A program made the position numbers and the translations under genes. A DNA stretch of 6,324 bases from Gammaproteobacteria bacterium. GTDB taxonomy: Bacteria; Pseudomonadota; Gammaproteobacteria; UBA6429; Thiohalophilaceae. Positions 1 through 5,983 of the stretch are shown here, piece after piece; the first letter of the stretch is position 1, and every line of letters begins with the position of its first letter. The notes under the pieces are model-generated. The model saw only the letters and a list, made by a program, of their open reading frames with translations, was not told the DNA's origin and made no database searches. The DNA is taken from NCBI GenBank assembly GCA_030593785.1, contig JAUVGM010000144.1, positions 1-6,324 of the forward strand, written 5' to 3'.

Positions 1-1
1 A

Positions 2-2932
2 ACCTATCCGTTAACGACAGCAATGTTATCGGTTCCCGGTGCGGTGACGGTACGTGGATATTCTTTCTTTAATGATTCTTATGTTTATATTATTTTTGAA
101 GATGGAACGGACATTTACTGGGCACGTTCACGTGTACTTGAATACTTGAGTCAGGTTGCAGGTCGATTACCACCTGAAGCACGTCCGGCACTTGGACCCG
201 ATGCAACGGGTGTAGGTTGGGTTTATGAATATGCTTTAGTTGATAGAACAGGTGGAACAGATTTATCACAGCTGCGTAGTTTACAGGACTGGTTTTTAAA
301 ATATGAACTGCAAACCGTTCCCGGTGTTTCAGAAGTTGCGACACTCGGTGGCATGGTAAAACAATATCAAGTTGTGCTTGATCCTGATCGTTTACGTGCT
401 TATAGCATTCCGTTACAAAAAGTTCGTATGGCAATTAAACGTGCTAACCAGGAAGTCGGTGGCTCTGTTATAGAAATGGCGGAAGCAGAATATATGATTC
501 GAGCAACGGGATATATTAAAGGTATAGATGATCTCCGTCGAATTCCATTAGGCGTAAATAAACGCGGCACACCTATATTATTAAAAGATGTTGCAGACAT
601 TCGTTTAGGTCCGCAAATGCGTCGTGGTATTGCCGAACTTGATGGTGAAGGTGAAGTGGTCGGTGGCATTATTGTAATGCGTTATGGTGAAAATGCCTTA
701 AAAACCATTGAACTGGTTAAGGAAAAACTGCAAGAGTTAAAACAGGGTTTACCAAAAGGCGTAGAAATTATTGAAACCTATGATCGTTCCAGTTTAATTA
801 ATCGCGCTGTTGATAATTTAAACATGAAATTGATTGAAGAGTTTATCGTTGTTGCTATTGTTTGTATGGTCTTCCTGTTTCATATACGTTCTGCACTCGT
901 TGCGATTATCAGTTTACCCATCGGTATTCTGGTGGCGTTTATGATTATGTATCAACAAGGTATGAATGCCAACATCATGTCGTTAGGAGGAATTGCAATT
1001 GCGATTGGTGCGATGGTCGATGCCGCCATTGTTATGATAGAAAATGTACATAAACATATTGAGAGAACGCCTCTTACAGATGAGAATCGTTGGCAAATTA
1101 TGCGTGAGGCAACCATGGAAGTGGGGCCGCCATTATTTTTCTCTTTGCTCATTATTACATTAAGTTTTCTACCTGTATTTACCTTGGAAGCACAGGAAGG
1201 AAAATTGTTTGCCCCTTTAGCCTTTACCAAAACATTTGCCATGGCTGCATCGGCAGGTTTAGCCATTACCCTGGTTCCGGTATTAATGGGTTATTTCATT
1301 CGCGGTAAGATTAAGCCTGAGCATGAAAATCCGGTAAATCGTTTTTTAATGAAAGTTTATCAACCCATAATTCATTATGTTTTGGATAAGCCTAAAAAAG
1401 TTTTAAGCATTGCATTATTACTGGTGTTAGTTGGTATCTGGCCTATGTCTCAAATTGGTTCCGAGTTTATGCCGGATCTCGATGAAGGTGACCTGATGTA
1501 TATGCCAACGACCTTCCCGGGTGTTTCGGTAGGTAAAGCACAGGAAATTTTACAACAGACAGATAAGTTAATTAAAACGGTACCGGAAGTAAAACGTGTT
1601 TTTGGTAAAATAGGTCGCGCTGATACGGCAACTGATCCAGCACCACTCACCATGATTGAAACAACCATTCAATTTAAACCAAAAAGTGAATGGCGCGAAG
1701 GTATGACCAAAGAGAAGCTGAAAGCGGAATTAAATCAGTTGATCAAATATCCAGGCTTAACCAATGCCTGGGTCATGCCGATTAAAACACGAATTGATAT
1801 GTTGGCGACCGGTATCAAAACACCAGTAGGCATTAAAGTTGCCGGGCCTGATTTAAAAGTGTTGCAGGATATCGGTAAACGTCTTGAAGAAGTTGTGATA
1901 AAAGTGCCTGGAACGGTATCGGTATTTTCTGAACGTGTTGCTGGTGGGCGTTATATTACTGTCGATGTTGATCGTGTTGCTGCATCTCGCTTTGGATTAA
2001 ATATTGCGGATGTGCATGATGTTGTCAGGACTGCATTAGGTGGCATGGTGGTAACACAAAGTGTTGAAGGTCTGGAACGTTATCCTATTAATGTGCGTTA
2101 CCCGCGTGATTTACGTGATTCAATTGAAGACTTGCGTAACTTACCTATTATTACAAAAACAGGTGCACGTATTCCATTAAGTGAAGTGGCGGATGTCAAA
2201 ACTGAAATGGGCCCGGCTATGATTAAAAGTGAAAATGCACGTCCTAATGGTTGGACCTTTGTCGATATTGCCGGTCGTGATTTAGGTTCTTATGTTGAAG
2301 AAGCACAACGTGTCGTGGCAGAAGAAGTAGAGTTGCCACCGGGTTACTCAATTTCATGGTCGGGTCAGTATGAATACATGGTGCGGGCGAAAAAACGTTT
2401 ATCTGTGGTAGTGCCTTTTACCTTGATGATCATCGTTTTACTACTGTACCTCAACTTCCGCAATGTCATTGAAGTGCTGATTATTATGGGTACGTTACCG
2501 TTAGCATTAGTGGGAGGTTTCTGGTTACTGTATTTACTAGGTTACAACATGTCGGTTGCGGTGGGTGTAGGTTTTATTGCACTGGCAGGTGTCTCGGTTG
2601 AAATTGGTGTCATTATGCTGGTTTATTTAAACCAGGCTTATGAAAATGCACATTTCATTGCTGAGAAAGAAGGCCGTGCATTTACTCTACATGATTTACA
2701 ACAGGCAGTAATAAGCGGTGCGTTATTGCGTATTCGTCCTATTATGATGACGGTAGCGGCGATCATCGCCGGTTTATTACCGATTATGTTAGGTGGCGGT
2801 ACTGGTTCAGAAGTCATGCGCCGTATTGCTGCACCCATGGTGGGTGGCATGGTGAGTGCGACAGTATTAACTCTTGTGGTCATTCCTGCCGTGTTCCTGA
2901 TTTGGAAGGGAACAAAAATCAGTAAAGCATAA
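2..2932 (+). CDS. cusA: CusA-type Cu(I)/Ag(I) RND efflux pump, 5'-truncated
   Basis: This is the inner-membrane proton-driven subunit of a CusCBA-like tripartite pump exporting Cu(I)/Ag(I). The frame is open to the window edge: TYPLTTA precedes the Met at 23, as inside E. coli CusA, so that Met (CusA Met73) is internal and about 65 residues are missing. Numbering from it, and aligning from memory to E. coli CusA, the three metal-binding methionines are present (M494, M544, M593 = CusA 573, 623, 672), with E546, R590 and K599 of the same cleft. Relay residues D333 (D405) and E860 (E939) are present, but K984 is I907. Membrane methionine pairs are kept (M338/M422, M331/M407, M319/M932); M199 (M271) is kept, while its partner M755 aligns with V676, next to M675. 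Membrane segments lie near 274-341, 368-474 and 793-963, with periplasmic domains before and between them. The intact binding site argues for copper/silver rather than Zn/Co/Ni. Its adaptor cusB is presumably upstream. Confidence 0.95.
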   Translation, partial: TYPLTTAMLSVPGAVTVRGYSFFNDSYVYIIFEDGTDIYWARSRVLEYLSQVAGRLPPEARPALGPDATGVGWVYEYALVDRTGGTDLSQLRSLQDWFLKYELQTVPGVSEVATLGGMVKQYQVVLDPDRLRAYSIPLQKVRMAIKRANQEVGGSVIEMAEAEYMIRATGYIKGIDDLRRIPLGVNKRGTPILLKDVADIRLGPQMRRGIAELDGEGEVVGGIIVMRYGENALKTIELVKEKLQELKQGLPKGVEIIETYDRSSLINRAVDNLNMKLIEEFIVVAIVCMVFLFHIRSALVAIISLPIGILVAFMIMYQQGMNANIMSLGGIAIAIGAMVDAAIVMIENVHKHIERTPLTDENRWQIMREATMEVGPPLFFSLLIITLSFLPVFTLEAQEGKLFAPLAFTKTFAMAASAGLAITLVPVLMGYFIRGKIKPEHENPVNRFLMKVYQPIIHYVLDKPKKVLSIALLLVLVGIWPMSQIGSEFMPDLDEGDLMYMPTTFPGVSVGKAQEILQQTDKLIKTVPEVKRVFGKIGRADTATDPAPLTMIETTIQFKPKSEWREGMTKEKLKAELNQLIKYPGLTNAWVMPIKTRIDMLATGIKTPVGIKVAGPDLKVLQDIGKRLEEVVIKVPGTVSVFSERVAGGRYITVDVDRVAASRFGLNIADVHDVVRTALGGMVVTQSVEGLERYPINVRYPRDLRDSIEDLRNLPIITKTGARIPLSEVADVKTEMGPAMIKSENARPNGWTFVDIAGRDLGSYVEEAQRVVAEEVELPPGYSISWSGQYEYMVRAKKRLSVVVPFTLMIIVLLLYLNFRNVIEVLIIMGTLPLALVGGFWLLYLLGYNMSVAVGVGFIALAGVSVEIGVIMLVYLNQAYENAHFIAEKEGRAFTLHDLQQAVISGALLRIRPIMMTVAAIIAGLLPIMLGGGTGSEVMRRIAAPMVGGMVSATVLTLVVIPAVFLIWKGTKISKA

Positions 2933-2956
2933 ATGATAAAAATTGATATTAAACCG

Positions 2957-3000
2957 GGTTATATAACATTCCATCTCTTATGAAATGGAATGTTATAGCC
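2957..3000 (+). repeat. Strong inverted repeat (hairpin) between cusA and the PII-like gene
   Basis: A perfect 13-bp inverted repeat, TATAACATTCCAT at 2962-2974 and ATGGAATGTTATA at 2985-2997, encloses a 10-base loop. Allowing a 2-base bulge on the left and one G-U pair, the stem extends outward to GG at 2957-2958 and CC at 2999-3000. It starts 24 bases after the cusA stop and ends 18 bases before the next ribosome binding site. No T-run follows, so it is not a standard intrinsic terminator. It could protect or process a shared mRNA, reduce read-through, or be a protein-binding palindrome. The structure is seen directly; its role is inference. Confidence 0.75.
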
Positions 3001-3018
3001 ATCGTTCTAAACGGTTAC

Positions 3019-3024
3019 AGGAGG
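3019..3024 (+). promoter_or_regulatory. Ribosome binding site of the PII-like gene
   Basis: The full AGGAGG consensus lies 7 bases before the ATG at 3032. This is the strongest Shine-Dalgarno in the window and fixes the start of the PII-like gene. Confidence 0.85.
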
Positions 3025-3031
3025 TTAGGTT

Positions 3032-3358
3032 ATGAATTTTGTAAAAATTGTTTCAATTATTAGACCAGAAATGTTGGGGATAGTTGAGGACGCGCTCAAG
3101 GAATTAAATGTTCCCGGCGTCAGTATTACTCATGCCAAAGGTTACGGTGAGTATGCTAATTTTTTCCGGCATGATCGTATGGTAGAACATATTCAGGTTG
3201 AGGTTTTCATTGGAAAGAAGCGAGCAACTGAAATTGCTGAAAAAATTATGGAAGTCGCTCATACCGGTGGTGAGGGTGATGGTATTGTGGCTGTTATGCC
3301 TGTTGACAGTGTTTATCATATTCGAACTAAACAAAAATGTAGCGATGAAGTTTGTTAA
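3032..3358 (+). CDS. PII-like protein associated with heavy-metal efflux (PII-NG type)
   Basis: A 108-residue cytosolic protein of the GlnB/PII superfamily, expected to be a trimer of ferredoxin-like folds. Visible marks are the N-terminal strand KIVSIIRPE (5-13), KGYG (36-39), the B-loop TGGEGDG (78-84) that in PII contacts nucleotide phosphates, and the C-loop HIRTK (96-100). Against E. coli GlnB the T-loop (about 40-52) is about 8 residues shorter, lacks Tyr51 (the uridylylation site), and has Tyr41 where GlnB has Gln39-type 2-oxoglutarate chemistry. Classic nitrogen signalling is therefore unlikely. A group of PII-like proteins (PII-NG) is known to be encoded beside heavy-metal RND pumps, and this gene follows cusA by 99 bases. 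The tail carries C103 and C108 in a CxxxxC arrangement, a possible metal or redox site (inference). The likely role is ligand-dependent control of the pump; the ligand is unknown. CutA1 has a similar fold but lacks the TGxxGDG and IRT motifs. Confidence 0.85.
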   Translation: MNFVKIVSIIRPEMLGIVEDALKELNVPGVSITHAKGYGEYANFFRHDRMVEHIQVEVFIGKKRATEIAEKIMEVAHTGGEGDGIVAVMPVDSVYHIRTKQKCSDEVC

Positions 3359-3413
3359 ATCATAAGTTTAAAAGTCATATATTGTACTATTATTATGATT
3401 GTGGTTATTTTTT
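3358..3413 (+). terminator. Possible weak terminator after the PII-like gene
   Basis: AATCATAA at 3358-3365 pairs perfectly with TTATGATT at 3393-3400 across a 27-base loop, and a run of six T follows at 3408-3413. The stem is short, has little G+C, and stands 7 bases from the T-run, so this is a weak candidate. It would separate the pump/PII unit from the downstream genes. Confidence 0.25.
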
Positions 3414-3433
3414 CAGTCGGAGAAAAGATTGTC

Positions 3434-3460
3434 ATTGAACTAAAAACTAATTGAACTAAA
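3434..3460 (+). repeat. 11-base direct repeat in the intergenic region
   Basis: ATTGAACTAAA occurs at 3434-3444 and again at 3450-3460, exactly 16 bases apart start to start, with related CTAA words around them. It lies 80-105 bases upstream of the CopL-like gene, where a regulator could bind, but it matches no operator I know. The surrounding 3359-3539 stretch has no convincing gene. Confidence 0.5.
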
Positions 3461-3502
3461 CTAATGAATCTTAGTCAAAAATGTATATTTGGTATTTTGA
3501 GG

Positions 3503-3531
3503 TTTACAATTAACTATACGATCATGTTAAA
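3503..3531 (+). promoter_or_regulatory. Possible promoter of the CopL-like gene
   Basis: TTTACA at 3503-3508 matches five of six bases of the -35 consensus. GTTAAA lies 17 bases further on at 3526-3531 and matches the -10 consensus at only three of six. If used, transcription would begin around 3537-3539, giving an almost leaderless mRNA, which would fit the lack of a clear Shine-Dalgarno before the ATG at 3540. Other AT-rich words (TATATT at 3484, TATACG at 3515) have no partner -35 at good spacing. Confidence 0.25.
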
Positions 3532-3539
3532 GTCATGCT

Positions 3540-3908
3540 ATGAAATTTATATCTGATAATTTATTGATGCTTGCCTTAGCGCTTGTATTGGGGTTTTCCC
3601 CTTTGCAGACTATTACTGCGTCAGTTTCTAAATGCATGAATATGGATCAAAGCATGCATCATCAGATGAATATTGCAGATAAAACCATGCAGAATGAGCA
3701 TAGTGATATAGTTCAATCTGATAGCCCACGTGACTGCTGTGAACAAACCGCATGTGACATGTCTCATTGCGCAAGCAGTACTGCAGCAGCGACTACTTCA
3801 AATACTCAGAATGACATGGCTTATACAGTGAGCAATGTTTATCTAAAACCAACTGTTTTATTAATGCCTTTTTACCCTTCATCGTTATATCGACCACCTA
3901 AAGTTTAA
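3540..3908 (+). CDS. Small exported Met/His/Cys-rich protein, CopL-like
   Basis: A 122-residue protein with an N-terminal hydrophobic stretch (about 8-24) that reads as a Sec signal peptide, cleaved perhaps near residues 27-28 (ITA, then SVS). The mature part has C32 with a Met/His-rich stretch (M33, M35, M39, H40, H41, M43), then a Cys cluster with C66, C67, C72 and C77 that includes M74 and H76, giving CC-x4-C-x-M-x-H-C. The C-terminus ends in LYRPPKV. This composition and the arginine-proline-proline tail resemble small CopL-type proteins found upstream of copA/copB oxidase genes, where they influence copper-inducible expression. I assign it by pattern, not by alignment. It probably binds Cu(I) in the periplasm. 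The start is the only ATG after an in-frame stop at 3528, and no good ribosome binding site precedes it. It precedes copA by 134 bases and may share regulation with it. Confidence 0.7.
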   Translation: MKFISDNLLMLALALVLGFSPLQTITASVSKCMNMDQSMHHQMNIADKTMQNEHSDIVQSDSPRDCCEQTACDMSHCASSTAAATTSNTQNDMAYTVSNVYLKPTVLLMPFYPSSLYRPPKV

Positions 3909-3920
3909 TTCCTCTCTTAA

Positions 3921-3942
3921 TGCTTGATTTAAACATTAAGCA
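3921..3942 (+). other. Small stem-loop after the CopL-like gene
   Basis: TGCTTGAT (3921-3928) can pair with ATTAAGCA (3935-3942), eight pairs including one G-U, around a 6-base loop. An alternative pairing is CTTAATG (3916-3922) with CATTAAG (3934-3940). A-rich sequence follows rather than a T-run, so a terminator role on the + strand is doubtful. It may shape the end of the upstream mRNA. Confidence 0.3.
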
Positions 3943-3959
3943 AAAATTTAAATAATCTT

Positions 3960-4016
3960 TATAAAAATTTGTACGTCAGCGTGCTGTTTTACCGTTGTTA
4001 TTTTATTTAACAGCGC
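3960..4016 (+). promoter_or_regulatory. Leader region of copA: possible -10 and stem-loop
   Basis: TATAAA at 3960-3965 matches five of six bases of a -10 box, but no good -35 lies 16-18 bases upstream, as might be expected for an activator-dependent promoter. Downstream, GTGCTGTT (3981-3988) can pair with AACAGCGC (4009-4016), eight pairs with one G-U and a 20-base loop. The overlapping CAGCGCTG at 4011-4018 is also a perfect 8-base palindrome. Either could serve as a regulator site or an mRNA leader structure. No experimental motif match is claimed. Confidence 0.25.
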
Positions 4017-4030
4017 TGCACTCTGATAAA

Positions 4031-4035
4031 GAGGA
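4031..4035 (+). promoter_or_regulatory. Ribosome binding site of copA
   Basis: GAGGA stands 7 bases before the ATG at 4043. It supports that start, which also gives a complete Tat signal peptide. Confidence 0.75.
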
Positions 4036-4042
4036 ATAAAAA

Positions 4043-5971
4043 ATGTCGAAAATTATATTACCCGGTTTCGATCATGGCGTGGAACCTGAATCGTTGTCCC
4101 GCCGTCGCTTTGTGACAGGCTTAGCTGCGGGTACTGCATTAATGGGCTTAGGGTTAAGCGTTAACGCGAAACCATCTAGCGAAGCAATGAAAAAAATTCT
4201 TGCTGGACCTACAGTATTAAGAGGTTCCAACTTTGATTTAACCTACTCACCAACAAAAGTTAATTTAACCGGTAACGAACGTATTGCGACCGCAATTAAT
4301 GATTCAGTTCCTGCTCCAGTGTTGCGTTGGAAAGAAGGTGATACCGTCACACTTAATGTAACCAATAACATGGCAGAAGATACTTCCATTCATTGGCATG
4401 GGATTATTCTCCCACCAGAGCAAGATGGTGTACCGGGTATTAGTTTTGCGGGAATTAAGCCTGGCACTACACATAAATATCAATTCAAAGTGAATCAAAG
4501 TGGTACTTACTGGTATCACAGTCATTCAGGTTTTCAGGAACAAACCGGTGCTTATGGTGCGATTGTTATTGATCCTAAAGAACCGCCTCCCTATACCTAT
4601 GATCGTGATTACGTTGTGATGTTATCGGACTGGACGGATGAAAACCCTACTGATGTTTATCATAAATTAAAAAAACTCAGTCATTACTATAACTTCCGTG
4701 AACGTACCGTTGGTGATGCGATGGGGGAAATAAGTGAAGGTGGTTGGGATAAATTTTGGGCTAACCGGGGCATGTGGAATGACATGCGTATGTCAGATCG
4801 TGATATCTCCGATGTTACTGGTTATACCTATACCTTCTTAACCAATGGCCATGCTCCGGCAGATGGCTGGACTGGTTTATTCAAAAAGGGTGAAAAAGTG
4901 TTACTGCGTTTTATAAATGCAGCAGCGATGACCTTCTTTGATGTCCGCATTCCTGGTTTGAAAATGACTGTTGTTGCAACGGATGGCCAATACATTCAAC
5001 CGGTAAATATTGATGAATTCCGCATCGGAGTTGCTGAAACTTATGATGTCATTGTTGAACCCAGTGCAGATAGAGCGTACTCAATTTTCTCTCAAGCGAT
5101 TGACCGTTCAGGTTATGCGCGCGGCACATTAACCCCTGATTCTTCAATGACAGCTGAAGTACCTGAATTGGATGCGGCACCATTGTTAACACATGGTGAC
5201 ATGGGAATGGATATGTCTTCCATGAGTGGCATGGATCATTCAGGTCATGACATGGGTGGTTCGAGCATGGAAGGAATGGATCATTCTAAAATGAACATGG
5301 GCAAAAAAGTAAGTAAACCTGCAATGAAGTGCGGTGGTGGAATGGATATGGGTTCCATGGATCACTCTAAGATGAAAGGCATGGATCATTCCAAAATGAA
5401 AGGAATGGGTAAACCTGAAATGGGATCGGGAGGCATTGGCTTTGGTAGTAGCCGTAAAATTGTTCATGCTGATACCGAGTATGGTCCTCATATCGATATG
5501 CGCGCCGATGCACCGCAATACCGATTAGATGATCCCGGAGTTGGACTGCGTAACAATGGACGTAAAGTTTTAACTTATGCCGACTTGCGTAACCTTACTA
5601 GAACGAAAGATCGTCGAGATCCTGGTCGAGAAATTGATCTGCATCTTACCGGCAATATGAGTCGTTACATGTGGTCGTTTAACGGGGTGAAGTATAAAGA
5701 TGCTGAACCATTGCGACTAAAGTACGGCGAGCGTGTTCGTATTAATTTAATTAACGACACCATGATGAATCATCCTATTCATCTACATGGTATGTGGAGT
5801 GATCTGGAAACGGGGGACGCAAAATACATTCCCCGTAAACATACTATCGTTGTGCAGCCGGGAGCGAGGATAAGTTATTTAGTCACCGCAGATGCCAAAG
5901 GAAGTTGGGCTTATCACTGTCACCTTGTTTATCACATGCTTGGCATGTTCAGAAAAGTTGTTGTCAGCTAA
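4043..5971 (+). CDS. copA: CopA/PcoA-type periplasmic multicopper oxidase with long Met-rich insert
   Basis: A 642-residue copper-resistance oxidase that would oxidise Cu(I) to Cu(II) in the periplasm; it is unrelated to the P-type ATPase also named CopA. The N-terminus has a Tat motif, SRRRFV at 19-24, a hydrophobic stretch and likely cleavage after VNA (40-42), so it is exported folded. Copper ligands are visible: HWHG (H117, H119), HSH (H159, H161), HPIHLH (H577, H580, H582) and HCHLVYH (H625, C626, H627, H631). These give the trinuclear site and the type-1 site (H577, C626, H631). The usual Met ten residues after the Cys is instead nine after (M635), because the loop is one residue short. 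Between the second and third cupredoxin regions, residues 387-460 carry 19 Met with repeated MDHS and MDHSKM units, as in PcoA/CopA, for loading Cu(I). It is somewhat longer than PcoA (about 605). copB follows after 12 bases, so the two are surely co-transcribed. Confidence 0.95.
   Translation: MSKIILPGFDHGVEPESLSRRRFVTGLAAGTALMGLGLSVNAKPSSEAMKKILAGPTVLRGSNFDLTYSPTKVNLTGNERIATAINDSVPAPVLRWKEGDTVTLNVTNNMAEDTSIHWHGIILPPEQDGVPGISFAGIKPGTTHKYQFKVNQSGTYWYHSHSGFQEQTGAYGAIVIDPKEPPPYTYDRDYVVMLSDWTDENPTDVYHKLKKLSHYYNFRERTVGDAMGEISEGGWDKFWANRGMWNDMRMSDRDISDVTGYTYTFLTNGHAPADGWTGLFKKGEKVLLRFINAAAMTFFDVRIPGLKMTVVATDGQYIQPVNIDEFRIGVAETYDVIVEPSADRAYSIFSQAIDRSGYARGTLTPDSSMTAEVPELDAAPLLTHGDMGMDMSSMSGMDHSGHDMGGSSMEGMDHSKMNMGKKVSKPAMKCGGGMDMGSMDHSKMKGMDHSKMKGMGKPEMGSGGIGFGSSRKIVHADTEYGPHIDMRADAPQYRLDDPGVGLRNNGRKVLTYADLRNLTRTKDRRDPGREIDLHLTGNMSRYMWSFNGVKYKDAEPLRLKYGERVRINLINDTMMNHPIHLHGMWSDLETGDAKYIPRKHTIVVQPGARISYLVTADAKGSWAYHCHLVYHMLGMFRKVVVS
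5357..5404 (+). repeat. 24-base tandem repeat encoding MDHSKMKG twice
   Basis: Units at 5357-5380 and 5381-5404 each encode MDHSKMKG (residues 439-454 of the oxidase). They differ at four positions, all synonymous third-codon changes. A related MDHSKM unit is at residues 412-417, and MDHS also occurs at 397-400. The repeat belongs to the copper-binding Met-rich insert and is likely to vary in copy number between strains (inference). Confidence 0.85.
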
Positions 5972-5976
5972 GGGAG
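5972..5976 (+). promoter_or_regulatory. Ribosome binding site of copB
   Basis: GGGAG immediately follows the copA stop and stands 7 bases before the ATG at 5984, showing that copB is translated from the copA transcript with its own site. Confidence 0.8.
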
Positions 5977-5983
5977 ACATAAT

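Noticed and set aside
23..25. ATG at 23 as the true start of cusA
   Set aside because: The upstream codons in the same frame encode TYPLTTA, matching the interior of CusA, and a pump starting here would lack the first membrane segment.
952..1266. Antisense open frame within cusA (and similar ones at 90-434, 400-669, 1450-1668, 2638-2883)
   Set aside because: These are shadows of a strongly conserved coding frame on the other strand, without ribosome binding sites or family-like sequence.
2933..3031. Intrinsic terminator after cusA
   Set aside because: The hairpin is strong but no T-run follows it on the + strand, and the reverse strand has none either; it is reported as a hairpin of unknown role.
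3419..3436. CusR-like box around TTGTCATT
   Set aside because: Only the right half resembles the E. coli CusR site; the left half matches about four of eight bases, which is chance level in AT-rich DNA.
3395..3454. 19-codon reading frame in the intergenic region
   Set aside because: It has no ribosome binding site, overlaps the possible terminator and one of the direct repeats, and has no recognisable pattern.
5240..5518. His-rich antisense open frame opposite the Met-rich insert of copA
   Set aside because: Its His codons are the complement of the ATG codons in the Met-rich repeat, so the composition is an artefact.
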